Positions 28,179 to 36,117 of a stretch of 36,183 bases of DNA are shown in pieces. Position 1 is the first letter of the stretch; every line of letters starts with the position of its first letter. The stretch is from positions 1 through 36,183 of the IMG/VR virus record IMGVR_UViG_3300044647_000898; one strand, 5' to 3'. Made by a program: the position numbers and the translations under genes. The DNA comes from a virus. The notes beneath the pieces are model-generated. The model ran no database searches. It saw nothing but the letters and a program-made list of their open reading frames with translations, and had not been told where the DNA came from.

Positions 28179-28466
28179 ATGAAAAAAGTCTACGTACAAG
28201 ACCCCGCAACCCTTGAGCTAATCCCCAAGGAAGAGTACCAGCGCCGCGAACCCGTAGCGCCGATGATCATGCCCGACATCAAGGGCTATCAGAGCATGCA
28301 GACGGGCGAGTGGATCAGTTCGCGCTCACAGCATCGTGAACACCTGAAGCAGCATCGGCTGATCGAAATCGGAAACGAAAAGCAGGTAAACAAGCCTCGC
28401 GGACTAGACCGCGCAGGCATCCGCAAAGCCGCAGAGCAGGCGGTTATGAGGTACTGGAAAGACTGA
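28179..28466 (+). CDS. Conserved head-region protein, 95 aa
   Basis: Starts MKKVYVQDPATLELIPKEEY. It contains DIKGYQSMQTGEWISSRSQH followed by REHLKQHRLIEIGNE, a pattern common in podovirus head clusters just upstream of scaffold and capsid genes. It is basic and helical at the C-end. It may be a capsid-assembly helper; no activity is known. A terminator follows at 28490-28510. Confidence 0.8.
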   Translation: MKKVYVQDPATLELIPKEEYQRREPVAPMIMPDIKGYQSMQTGEWISSRSQHREHLKQHRLIEIGNEKQVNKPRGLDRAGIRKAAEQAVMRYWKD

Positions 28467-28489
28467 GGCTGACAGGACGCAGCAGCAGG

Positions 28490-28510
28490 GCACCTTCGGG
28501 TGCTTTTTTT
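28490..28510 (+). terminator. Intrinsic terminator upstream of scaffold/capsid genes
   Basis: GCACC (28490-28494), UUCG loop, GGTGC (28499-28503), then seven T (28504-28510). The UUCG tetraloop makes the hairpin very stable. It ends 23 nt before the scaffold start, inside the late operon. Confidence 0.85.
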
Positions 28511-28533
28511 ACGTCCAAACAAAAGGAATGAGC

Positions 28534-29496
28534 ATGGAAGGTGACTTGGCAACCCAAGAAACCCAACAAGAACCGCAAGATTTGCGCTCGGTGTTGGAGT
28601 CGGCCCTAGACAAGCAGGAAGCGCCTGAAACGTCAGAAGCGCCCGTAGAGACAGCGGCAGAAGCCCGCGCACGCGATGAGGCAGGGCGGTTCGCTCCGAA
28701 GCCGGAAGAGGCAAAGCCTGCCGAACAACTCCCCGAAAAGCGCCCGCCGTCTTCGTGGAAAAAGGATGCGGCAGCAGAGTTCGACAAGTTGCCCGCGCAT
28801 GTGCAGGACGAGATTCTTCGCCGCGAGACTGACTTTCACAAGGGCATCGAAGGGTTCAAAACTCACGCCGATCTAGGCAAGAGCATGGAGCGTGCGATTC
28901 AGCCGTACATGCAGACGATTCAGTCTCTTGGCGTATCGCCCGACATGGCGGTTAGCAAGCTCTTGCAGGCCGATCACATCTTGCGGACGAGCGCACCGGA
29001 TCAAAAGGCCGCATACCTGTCGCAACTCGCGCAGGAGTACGGCATTGACCTAGGGCAGGCGCAGGCCATGCCGCAGAAAGACCCCTATACGTTGCAACTG
29101 GAGCAGCGCCTGGCGCAGATTCAATCTCAGCAACAGCAGTTCATGCAGTCACAGCAACAGCAGCAGCAGGAATCGCTTAACAGCGAAATCCAGCAGTTTG
29201 CAAAGGATGCTGTGCATTTTGAGGCAGTCAGAGAGGATATGGCCGCGCTTTTACAAGCGGGACGCGCCAAAGACCTCAAGGACGCCTATGATATGGCGGT
29301 GTATGCCAACCCGCAAACGCGACAAGCCCTGCTAGAACAGCAGCGGCAAGAAGCGTTGAAACAGGCGCAGTCAGCAGCCATTGCAGCCCGTGCGAAATCC
29401 GCAGCGGTCAGCGTTCGTGGCAGCTCCCCTGCTTCCGGTTCGGCAAGTGCTCCGACAAGCCTTCGCGCAGCCCTTGAGGCTGCATTCAACGGTTAA
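28534..29496 (+). CDS. Capsid scaffolding protein
   Basis: A 320-residue protein (start MEGDLATQ; ATG 28528 also possible, but AAAGGA is better spaced for 28534). The N-third is acidic and disordered, rich in Glu/Pro/Ala. A helical core follows (about 90-290), including LEQRLAQIQSQQQQ and a poly-Gln run. A basic Ala/Ser-rich C-tail ends LRAALEAAFNG. High charge, Gln-rich helices and position directly before the major capsid gene are the features of podovirus scaffolds. It would direct procapsid assembly and then leave. Confidence 0.88.
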   Translation: MEGDLATQETQQEPQDLRSVLESALDKQEAPETSEAPVETAAEARARDEAGRFAPKPEEAKPAEQLPEKRPPSSWKKDAAAEFDKLPAHVQDEILRRETDFHKGIEGFKTHADLGKSMERAIQPYMQTIQSLGVSPDMAVSKLLQADHILRTSAPDQKAAYLSQLAQEYGIDLGQAQAMPQKDPYTLQLEQRLAQIQSQQQQFMQSQQQQQQESLNSEIQQFAKDAVHFEAVREDMAALLQAGRAKDLKDAYDMAVYANPQTRQALLEQQRQEALKQAQSAAIAARAKSAAVSVRGSSPASGSASAPTSLRAALEAAFNG

Positions 29497-29513
29497 ACTT
29501 CAAAGGAATCATC

Positions 29514-30509
29514 ATGGCTTCATTTGCCAATCTCAGTGACATCATCACTGCGGGTATCCAGTCCCGTACCGGCGCTCTGGCCGATAACGTCAGCCAGAAC
29601 ACTGCTCTCCTGCTGCGTCTCAAGAAGCGCGGCAACGTCAAGACCTTCAGTGGCGGTAACGTCATCCTGCAGGAACTGGCGTACCTCGACGCAAGCACGC
29701 GCAACGCGGGTTCGTACTCTGGCTACGATGTCATCGACATCACGCCGAACAGCCCCATCTCTGCGGCTCAGTTCGACATCAAGCAGTACGCTGCCGCCGT
29801 GTCGGTCTCGGGTCTGGAGATGATCCAGAACAGCGGCAAAGAGCGCATCATCGATCTGGTCGAGGGCCGCATCATGGTCGCCGAGGCCAACCTGATGGAT
29901 CGCATCTCTGCTGGCATCTACTCCAACGGCACCGGCAACGGCGGCAAAGACATCACTGGCCTTGCGGCTGCGGTGTCCACGGCTCCGGGTTCTGGCACCT
30001 ATGGCGGTATCAACCGGCTGAATTTCGCCTTCTGGCGCAACATCAGCTTTGGTGCGGTGACCAACGGCGGCGCTGCTGCGACGGCTGCGAACATTCAGAG
30101 CTACATGAACCGCACTGCCTTGCAGTTGGTTCGCGGCACTGACTCCGCTGACCTGATCGTCGCGGACAACAACTACTACCGGCTCTATCTGGAGTCTTTG
30201 CAGGCTATCCAGCGTGTCGAGTCTGAAGAGATGGCTGGTGCTGGTTTCTCTGCGCTGAAGTACTACGGCACCGGCAAGTCTGCTGATGTCGTTCTCGACG
30301 GCGGTATCGGCGGCGCGATGACGGCTAACCAGATGTATTTCCTCAACACGAAGTACATCTTCTTCCGTCCGCATGCTGAGCGCAACTTCGTGCCAATCGG
30401 GGATGATCGTTCGGCAATCAATCAGGATGCAGTCGTGAAGCTGATCGGCTTCTCGGGCAACCTGACTTGCTCGGGCGCTCAGTTCCAGGGCGTTCTGCAC
30501 GCTGGCTAA
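29514..30509 (+). CDS. Major capsid protein
   Basis: A 331-residue protein with a strong AAAGGA ribosome site. It starts MASFANLSDIITAGIQSRTG and contains long helices and beta segments consistent with an HK97-type fold: an extended N-arm, a spine helix ERIIDLVEGRIMVAEANLMD (about 110-130) and the P-domain sheet ending in SGAQFQGVLHAG. There is no N-terminal protease-cleaved delta domain or adjacent protease gene, so assembly relies on the separate scaffold. Codons look optimised (C-ending), consistent with high expression. The 326-codon antisense ORF is a codon-bias shadow. Confidence 0.93.
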   Translation: MASFANLSDIITAGIQSRTGALADNVSQNTALLLRLKKRGNVKTFSGGNVILQELAYLDASTRNAGSYSGYDVIDITPNSPISAAQFDIKQYAAAVSVSGLEMIQNSGKERIIDLVEGRIMVAEANLMDRISAGIYSNGTGNGGKDITGLAAAVSTAPGSGTYGGINRLNFAFWRNISFGAVTNGGAAATAANIQSYMNRTALQLVRGTDSADLIVADNNYYRLYLESLQAIQRVESEEMAGAGFSALKYYGTGKSADVVLDGGIGGAMTANQMYFLNTKYIFFRPHAERNFVPIGDDRSAINQDAVVKLIGFSGNLTCSGAQFQGVLHAG

Positions 30510-30535
30510 TCAACCATTCATAGGAGCAAATCAAA

Positions 30536-30838
30536 ATGGCTGCACCTTTCACTGTCACCCCAATTCTCGGGGTTGATCTCAACACCATCACGACGGCGGC
30601 TGACATTGCTGCGAACACTGGCGCTGAAGACGCTCCCCAACTCGGGGCGCAGGTTTTCGGCTCTAACGGGCGCATCTACGTGTACGCACAGGCTAACGCC
30701 GTGATCTCTGCCAGCGATGCCGATTGCACTGTGAACGCCACCACGTTCCTTGCGACGGCTTCGGGTGGTTCGTACCTGTCGCCTGCGGTCGCAATGGCGT
30801 CGGGTGATCGCGGCTGGTTCTCTCGGGCGGGCGTGTAA
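30536..30838 (+). CDS. Capsid decoration-like protein, 100 aa
   Basis: Starts MAAPFTVTPILGVDLNTITT with an AGGAG ribosome site. It is a beta-rich, Ala/Ser/Thr/Gly-rich, uncharged small protein immediately after the major capsid protein, where decoration (cement) proteins are usually encoded. The next ATG begins 2 nt after its stop. Not assigned to a known decoration family. Confidence 0.75.
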   Translation: MAAPFTVTPILGVDLNTITTAADIAANTGAEDAPQLGAQVFGSNGRIYVYAQANAVISASDADCTVNATTFLATASGGSYLSPAVAMASGDRGWFSRAGV

Positions 30839-30840
30839 TC

Positions 30841-31209
30841 ATGGCAATCCCTACCCGACTCATGGGTGTGGGGTTGTCGGCGCAACAGGCTATCAACGTC
30901 TGCGGCGATGTGGTGAACTCCATCACTGCCGCAGGCACGACGAACGCCGACGCCACCCAACTCTCTGCCGCGATCAATCGCGTTACGACTGCCGCTGCTT
31001 CTACTGGTGTGCGACTCATGGCACCCGAGGAAGGCTCTGGCGTGGTTGTCATCAATTCCGGCGCTAACGCAGTGCTGGTCTATCCGTCTACCGGCGCACA
31101 AATCAACGCACTGACTGTCACTACTGGCGGTTTCAGCGTTGCTGCCGGTGGCCGCGCTCTTTTTGTCGGCGTGGGTTCTGCGAACTGGTTCGCCATCCTG
31201 TCGGCATAA
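30841..31209 (+). CDS. Head surface/decoration-like protein, 122 aa
   Basis: Starts MAIPTRLMGVGLSAQQAINV. An N-terminal helical region (about 10-55, with Ala/Thr/Asn) is followed by beta strands VVVINSGANAVLVYPSTGAQ and FFVGVGSANWFAIL-like ends. NSGAN..VYP..GAQIN strands are common in phage head decoration proteins. It ends the capsid block and is followed directly by a terminator. Confidence 0.75.
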   Translation: MAIPTRLMGVGLSAQQAINVCGDVVNSITAAGTTNADATQLSAAINRVTTAAASTGVRLMAPEEGSGVVVINSGANAVLVYPSTGAQINALTVTTGGFSVAAGGRALFVGVGSANWFAILSA

Positions 31210-31216
31210 AACCGAT

Positions 31217-31245
31217 GCCCCGGCGGTTCCGGGGCTTCTTTTTTT
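31217..31245 (+). terminator. Intrinsic terminator after capsid block
   Basis: GCCCCGG (31217-31223), loop CGGTT, CCGGGGC (31229-31235), then TTCTTTTTTT (31236-31245). A seven-pair GC stem. It lies 8 nt after the stop of the head surface gene and just before the next gene's ribosome site. Confidence 0.9.
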
Positions 31246-31257
31246 CAAAGGTGAACT

Positions 31258-31803
31258 GTGGACAACTCCCCAGCAAACAATCTCTACGTTGAGTTTTACG
31301 AGGACGCTCTGGAAATTCCTTTCCGCTCGGAGCAAGAAGGCAGGCCGGTTTATGAGCAGCGCGAGTTCGTTCGAATCATGGTGCCTGGTGACTCCACCAA
31401 CATCATCGAGGTGCCAGCGACTCAGCAGCACAAAGAGCAATTTCCAAAGCACTACGCTCGGTTCAAGGAAGGTCTGAAGGACGTGGTTGAAGGCACCCCG
31501 CTCAAGATGTGGCCGGTCATCAACCGCAGCCAGGTCAAAGAAGCGGAGTATTTTGAGGTTCGCTCTGTCGAGCAGCTCGCAGAACTGTCGGACAACATCT
31601 GCAAACGGATGGGCATGGGCTACATGGAACTGCGGGGCAAGGCCCGTGCGTGGCTTATGTCGGCCAAGGACTCTTCTGTTGTTACCCGTCAGGCGGCTGA
31701 AAACGACCGTCTGCAGGCGGAGATTGAACTGCTCAAGACGCAGATTGCAGAACTTGCAACCCCCAAGCGCGGCAGGCCCGCGAAAGAAGTAGCAGAGGCA
31801 TAA
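31258..31803 (+). CDS. Head-associated protein with AT-hook-like tail, 181 aa
   Basis: GTG start at 31258 preceded by AAAGGTG. An N-terminal beta-rich part (YVEFYEDALEIPF; VRIMVPGDSTNIIEVPATQQ) is followed by a helical middle and a coiled coil (about 145-168). It ends with KRGRPAK (170-176), which matches the AT-hook core GRP flanked by basic residues. Such a tail could contact packaged DNA in the minor groove. Proteins with the PGDSTNI block occur after capsid genes in related phages (recollection). Role inferred. Confidence 0.7.
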   Translation: MDNSPANNLYVEFYEDALEIPFRSEQEGRPVYEQREFVRIMVPGDSTNIIEVPATQQHKEQFPKHYARFKEGLKDVVEGTPLKMWPVINRSQVKEAEYFEVRSVEQLAELSDNICKRMGMGYMELRGKARAWLMSAKDSSVVTRQAAENDRLQAEIELLKTQIAELATPKRGRPAKEVAEA

Positions 31804-31804
31804 C

Positions 31805-32467
31805 ATGCAGAAGTTTCAGGACGTTGTTCTAGATTCGCAGGGGCGTCCTGTTCCTGGCGCTGTCATTGCGGTTCAGTCGTATCCGGGTGGGTCGCCTGCG
31901 ACGGTGTATGAGACTGACGCGGTGGGTGCGGCGTATGTCCCAACGACTGACGCATTCGGCGCGTTCTTCTTCTATGCGCCAAATGGTCGCTACAACTACA
32001 CGGTAACGGTTGGTGGGGTGCTTCGCAAAACCGTTACTGATGTAGAGATTGTGGACACTGTTTACATCGCGCAGACTTCTGGGGTTTGGACGCCTACGGA
32101 CGATTCTGGCGGTCCTGGCGTGCTGTCGGTGGCGTCTGGAGAGTACGTCAAAACTGGACAAATGGTGTTCATTGCGGGGCGCTTTAGGTTTGGTACTACC
32201 GGCGACAGCACCGCCGCGCTTTTGGGGGGTCTTCCTTTTGCCGCCAAATCTGGCACACAAAGCTACGCCATCGGCTGCGCCATTCAGGGCAACACTTTCG
32301 GGGCTACCGTTAGCTCGACAAATCTTGGCGCATTGATGTTCAGCATTGCGCCCGGAACAACTCAGTTGACGCCACGATGGGGCGACATACCGGGGCTGGT
32401 GTGCTCTAACGGGCAACTTGACATTGCAACCATAGAGTTTTCCGGTTGGTACCTGACGGACGCTTGA
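31805..32467 (+). CDS. Fibre-like protein with carboxypeptidase-regulatory-like N-domain
   Basis: A 220-residue protein. Residues about 1-75 (LDSQGRPVPGAVIAVQSYPG, TTDAFGAFFFYAPNGRY, YNYTVTVGG) form a transthyretin-like beta sandwich of the carboxypeptidase-regulatory type, common in phage fibre anchors. The C-part (about 90-220) is beta-rich and ends WYLTDA, suggesting a tip domain. The short length suggests a head fibre or tail appendage. It is the third putative adhesin locus in the genome. Confidence 0.75.
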   Translation: MQKFQDVVLDSQGRPVPGAVIAVQSYPGGSPATVYETDAVGAAYVPTTDAFGAFFFYAPNGRYNYTVTVGGVLRKTVTDVEIVDTVYIAQTSGVWTPTDDSGGPGVLSVASGEYVKTGQMVFIAGRFRFGTTGDSTAALLGGLPFAAKSGTQSYAIGCAIQGNTFGATVSSTNLGALMFSIAPGTTQLTPRWGDIPGLVCSNGQLDIATIEFSGWYLTDA

Positions 32468-32565
32468 TGTCAGTCATCATCCGATTGACTTTGTTTGAGC
32501 GGCTCAAATTACTGTTGAAGGCTTGTTATGCCCGTCATCATCTCCACAAATCCAAGCATCAATAA
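32467..32565 (+). CDS. Possible small ORF, 32 aa
   Basis: ATG 32467 overlaps the preceding stop (TGATG) and reads MSVIIRLTLFERLKLLLKAC then a basic tail. It would form an amphipathic helix. The start/stop coupling is like that of accepted genes, but it overlaps the next gene by 38 nt, has no separate ribosome site and may be chance. Low confidence. Confidence 0.25.
   Translation: MSVIIRLTLFERLKLLLKACYARHHLHKSKHQ
32494..32508. promoter_or_regulatory. Perfect 7-bp palindrome in intergenic gap
   Basis: TTTGAGC-G-GCTCAAA, a perfect inverted repeat with one central base in the only gap (about 60 nt) between fibre and tail-adaptor genes. A TTGACT at 32485-32490 just upstream could be a -35 element, but no good -10 follows. 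It could be a protein-binding site; no T-run follows, so it is not a standard terminator. Confidence 0.35.
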
Positions 32566-33277
32566 GTCGCTCTTGGAGATCATCCAAGGCGTATGCCGCA
32601 AGCTAGGATTGAATCAGCCTGCGTCGGTGATCGGATCGAACGACCGCAACATCACCCAACTGCAGGAAATTGCCAACGAGGAAGGACAGGAACTTGCCGA
32701 CTCCTACGAGTGGCAGATTCTGAACTTTGAGGTGCAGTTCTTTGCCGTGGCTACGGAGTCGCAGGGGAACCTGAACGACATCGTTGATGGGAATCTAGGC
32801 TGGATCATCAACGACACCATCTGGAACCGAACGACAAACCGCCCTTTGTTCGGCCCCCTGAATGCTGCTCAATGGCAGTTGATGAAGGCACGCGCAGCCG
32901 CTGGGCCGTTCTCCGAGTACCGCATTCGCGGGAATGAACTGCTGCTATACCCGCCTCCAGACGCTGGCGATGACTGTCATTTCGAGTGGATAAGCAAGGA
33001 CTTCTGCCAAAACGCCACGGGAACGACCAGCTATCGAGAGTGGAACGCTGACAGTGATGTAAGCATTCTGGATTCGCGTTTGATGTCGCTGGGCATTGTG
33101 TGGCGATGGAAGCAACTCAAAGGACTGGAGTATCAGAAGGACGAACAGAAATACCGCATCGCCATCGATCAGGCGAAAGGGCGGGACGGTACAAAGCCTG
33201 CGCTGTACTTGTCTAGGCGGCGCGAGACTTTCCTGCTGACGACAAACAACCTGCTCGATGGAGATTTTCCGGGATGA
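32528..33277 (+). CDS. Head-tail adaptor (tail accessory) protein
   Basis: A 249-residue protein with a GAAGG ribosome site. It starts MPVIISTNPSINKSLLEIIQ, then CRKLGLNQPASVIGSNDRNI, helices QLQEIANEEGQELADSYEWQ, and a C-terminal region with KYRIAIDQAKGRDGT. The helical N-half, the SYEW motif and position directly before the tail hub match the podovirus adaptor that connects portal to tail (functionally P22 gp4-like, without its lysozyme activity). It overlaps the next gene by 4 nt. Confidence 0.8.
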   Translation: MPVIISTNPSINKSLLEIIQGVCRKLGLNQPASVIGSNDRNITQLQEIANEEGQELADSYEWQILNFEVQFFAVATESQGNLNDIVDGNLGWIINDTIWNRTTNRPLFGPLNAAQWQLMKARAAAGPFSEYRIRGNELLLYPPPDAGDDCHFEWISKDFCQNATGTTSYREWNADSDVSILDSRLMSLGIVWRWKQLKGLEYQKDEQKYRIAIDQAKGRDGTKPALYLSRRRETFLLTTNNLLDGDFPG

Positions 33278-34788
33278 GAACCAAGACCACATCGCTACCG
33301 GCACCTGTTGGCGGTCTGAACGACCGCGACTCAATTGCCGACATGCCGATGACAGACGCTGTGGTGCTGGAGAACTGGTGGCCGTATCCGTCGTATCTTG
33401 GTGTTCGTAAAGGCTCGCAGGATCACGTAACGGGCATTACAGGCACCGTGGAGACTCTCGTAGAGTACCTGCCTACCTCGGGGGCGTCTACGCTGTTTGC
33501 AGCGGCTGGAACGGCGATCTACAACGTCACATCTCCTGGCGCTGTCGGTGCTGCGGTACAGACGGGGCTGACTAACGCTCGGTGGCAGCATGCGCAGATC
33601 ACTACGCCGGGTGGATCGTTTATCTACCTTGTAAACGGCGCTGACAAGCCTAGACTGTGGAACGGCGCTACGTGGGTAGCCGTCGATGATTTATCGACGC
33701 CGCACATAAATCATATAACGACCACGCTTCTAGTTCATGTCTGCTTGTTCAAGAATCGCCTGTTTTTTGTAGAGCGCGATTCGATGTCTGTGTGGTATTT
33801 GCCGGTTAACAGCGTGGGCGGGAATGCGGCAGAGCTTGATCTAGGCTCTATCTTCCGGCTTGGTGGGTCGATCATGGCTTGCTATACATGGACGATTGAC
33901 GCAGGCAACGGGGCAGATGACCATTTTGTCATTCTGTCCACAAATGGCGAAGTTGCGGTATATCGCGGCACCGATCCATCAACTGCGGCTGATTGGCAGA
34001 TTGTGGGCGTGTCCGTGCTTGGCAGACCTATCGGCAGGCGTTGCGGCATCAAGTTCGGCGGCGACTTGGCGATTAACTGCATGGAAGGCGTGTTCCCTCT
34101 CGGGCGAGGATTGCTGTCTGCGTCGGTAGATCGGCGTGTTGCGCTGACAGACAAAATCCAAAACAGCATAAGCGAGGCGGCGAACAACTACGCATCGACG
34201 TATGGCTGGCAGTTGTGCCTGTACTCCGACGCAAACATGCTGCTGCTGAACGTACCGGGCATGACCAAGTTTCAGTACGCACAAAACACGATTACTGGAG
34301 CGTGGACGAAGTTCACCGGGTTCGACGCTACTTGCTGGCTCACCGCTGCGTCAGGCTTGTATTACGGCATGTCGGGCAAAGTCCGTAAAGCGTGGACGGG
34401 CAACCTTGATGGGACTACGCCGATTCAGTTTGATGTGTGCGGGGCTTTCTCATACTACGGGGCGAAGTCGAGTAACAAGTATTTCACGATGATTCGTCCG
34501 TATCTTCAGGCAAGCGGCTCGCCGTCCGTCCTGTATGCACTGAACGCAGATTTTTCCTTGTCTGAGCCATCGGGCGTACTGACGACATCAACGCCAACCG
34601 GGATGGTATGGGGTTCTATGGCTTGGGGGTCTATGGTGTGGGACGGGGGTCTCAATCCTTCGGTGTCGTGGAGTACTGTCGGTAGCGTTTGCAATGCTGC
34701 GGCCATCAGGCTGAAGGGGCAGAACAACGGCGCAGAGGTCAGGTACACGAACTGTGATGTGGTGTACCAGCTTGGGGGCTTGCTGTAG
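33274..34788 (+). CDS. Tail hub / DNA stabilisation protein
   Basis: A 504-residue protein starting MRTKTTSLPAPVGGLNDRDS. The N-terminal PAPVGGLN.RD.....M....AVVLENWWP block followed by repeated beta segments (YLGVRKGSQDH, FLYLVNGADKPRLWNG-like, AVYRGTDPS, FPLGRGLLSASVDRRVALTD) suggests a beta-propeller. This class of podovirus protein closes the head beneath the adaptor and holds the packaged DNA (P22 gp10 role). It overlaps the acetyltransferase gene start by 1 nt. Confidence 0.85.
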   Translation: MRTKTTSLPAPVGGLNDRDSIADMPMTDAVVLENWWPYPSYLGVRKGSQDHVTGITGTVETLVEYLPTSGASTLFAAAGTAIYNVTSPGAVGAAVQTGLTNARWQHAQITTPGGSFIYLVNGADKPRLWNGATWVAVDDLSTPHINHITTTLLVHVCLFKNRLFFVERDSMSVWYLPVNSVGGNAAELDLGSIFRLGGSIMACYTWTIDAGNGADDHFVILSTNGEVAVYRGTDPSTAADWQIVGVSVLGRPIGRRCGIKFGGDLAINCMEGVFPLGRGLLSASVDRRVALTDKIQNSISEAANNYASTYGWQLCLYSDANMLLLNVPGMTKFQYAQNTITGAWTKFTGFDATCWLTAASGLYYGMSGKVRKAWTGNLDGTTPIQFDVCGAFSYYGAKSSNKYFTMIRPYLQASGSPSVLYALNADFSLSEPSGVLTTSTPTGMVWGSMAWGSMVWDGGLNPSVSWSTVGSVCNAAAIRLKGQNNGAEVRYTNCDVVYQLGGLL

Positions 34789-35198
34789 TGCTGTGCCTGG
34801 ACGCCGAGCGGGTAGGCCCGTGGGTGTGTCAGAGGGCAGGCGGTACGTGGATGAAGGGACGAGGAACTGCTATCGGCAAGCTGCAAGACGGCGAGCTAGT
34901 GGCGGGGGTGCTGTACGAGGATTGGAACGGGTCGCAGGTTGTTTGCCATATAGCCGGTGAGGGCAATTGGGCGACTCGTCGGTTCTTGGGGGTGATCTTT
35001 CATTACCCCTTTGTCCAACTGAAAGCGCGGCGAATAACGGTGCCGGTGTGCAGTACAAATGTGAGATGTATTGCACTGGTTACGCGAATGGGATTTACAA
35101 TGGAAGCGTGCCTAATTGGGGCAACCCCCTCTGGCGATCTTCTCCTGTTCGCAATGTTCAAGGATGAGTGTCGATTCTTAGGGGGTAGGTATGCGTAA
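34788..35198 (+). CDS. GNAT acetyltransferase in the tail-gene block
   Basis: A 136-residue protein with GTG start overlapping the tail-hub stop (TAGTG). The pattern is that of a GNAT fold: CLDAERVGPWVCQRAGGTW, IGKLQDGELVAGVLYEDWNG, VVCHIAGEGNWATRRFLGVI, FVQLKARRITVPV, ALVTRMGFTMEACL, then a final strand. Many podoviruses and siphoviruses carry such an acetyltransferase between tail hub and internal proteins, with no proven target. It would act on amines using acetyl-CoA, possibly on virion proteins during assembly or on host factors. It is the second GNAT here. Confidence 0.8.
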   Translation: MLCLDAERVGPWVCQRAGGTWMKGRGTAIGKLQDGELVAGVLYEDWNGSQVVCHIAGEGNWATRRFLGVIFHYPFVQLKARRITVPVCSTNVRCIALVTRMGFTMEACLIGATPSGDLLLFAMFKDECRFLGGRYA

Positions 35199-36117
35199 TC
35201 ACTTGTTAGACATCCACGAGTACAGCCTAGAGGCGTTTCGCCCCGAAGCTGGCCGGATGCGGCTTTACGGGAAAAGCTCCCCTCCTCCAGCCCCGGACTA
35301 CGCCAGCGCAGCAAAGGAAACCGCTGCCGGGAATCTTGAGGCTGCACGGTACGCGACCAAAGCGAACCGGATGACGCAGATTAACCCCTATGGGCAAATC
35401 GAGTACACCCAAGACGCTACCGACCCCGACCGCTGGACGCAAACGCAAACGCTGTCACCTGAAGCGCAGGACACGGTAAACCGTCAGATTGCGCTGTCTA
35501 ACGATTACGCGCAGATCGCGCAGACCGGGCTTGATAGAGCGCGGGGAACGCTGGAAAACCCGAGCCTTGATGTAAGCCAACTGCCACAGCGGGCAATCAA
35601 TGTCGGGCAGACGGCACAAGACGCCATCATGTCGCGGCTTGATCCTCGTTTTGCACAGCAAGAAGAGCAGTTGCGCACCAGGCTTGCAAATCAGGGCATT
35701 GCGCTTGGCTCCGAGGCTTATGGCCGCGAGATGAACCAGTTCGGCCAAAACCGCAACGACGCGATGATGCAAGCGGCATTGCAGGGCATCAATCTGGATC
35801 AGGCGAACCGGGGCGCGGCGTTGCAGGAACAGGCGTATCTGCAAGACAGGCCGCTGAACCTCATCAACGCACTGCGTACCGGCGCACAGGTGCAGAACCC
35901 GCAGTTCCAGCAGTTTGCCAATCAGGCGACCACGCAAGGCCCTGACATGCTTGGCGCGGCTCAGGCGAATTACGGCTCGCAGATGGACGCCTACAACGCA
36001 GACCAAGCGCAAAGCGGCGGGATGCTTGGCGGCTTGTTTGGAATCGGTATGGGGCTGGCTGGCTTGCCCGGCGCAGGCGGCTCAATTATCAAGGGCGCTA
36101 GGGGGTTGTTCGGATGA
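35191..36117 (+). CDS. Q-rich internal virion protein
   Basis: A 308-residue protein. ATG 35191 has a good GGGGGTAGG ribosome site; ATG 35257 (MRLYGKSSPPPAPDY) resembles the start I recall in homologues, so the true N-terminus is uncertain. Helical and Gln/Ala/Asn-rich with an INPYGQIEYTQD segment (about 63-75), then LDPRFAQQEEQLRTRLANQG (about 149-168). The last 35 residues are Gly-rich and hydrophobic (MLGGLFGIGMGLAGLPGAGG), suggesting membrane insertion. It is probably one of three ejection proteins with the two downstream. The end lies in the contig overlap, joining the genes at position 84. Confidence 0.8.
   Translation: MRNHLLDIHEYSLEAFRPEAGRMRLYGKSSPPPAPDYASAAKETAAGNLEAARYATKANRMTQINPYGQIEYTQDATDPDRWTQTQTLSPEAQDTVNRQIALSNDYAQIAQTGLDRARGTLENPSLDVSQLPQRAINVGQTAQDAIMSRLDPRFAQQEEQLRTRLANQGIALGSEAYGREMNQFGQNRNDAMMQAALQGINLDQANRGAALQEQAYLQDRPLNLINALRTGAQVQNPQFQQFANQATTQGPDMLGAAQANYGSQMDAYNADQAQSGGMLGGLFGIGMGLAGLPGAGGSIIKGARGLFG

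Noticed and set aside
29520-30500. 326-codon minus-strand ORF opposite the major capsid gene
   Set aside because: Codon-bias shadow of a highly expressed gene; the plus-strand product is clearly the capsid protein.
30676-31806. 376-codon minus-strand ORF across decoration genes and a terminator
   Set aside because: Crosses three well-supported plus-strand genes and a terminator; no recognisable protein features.
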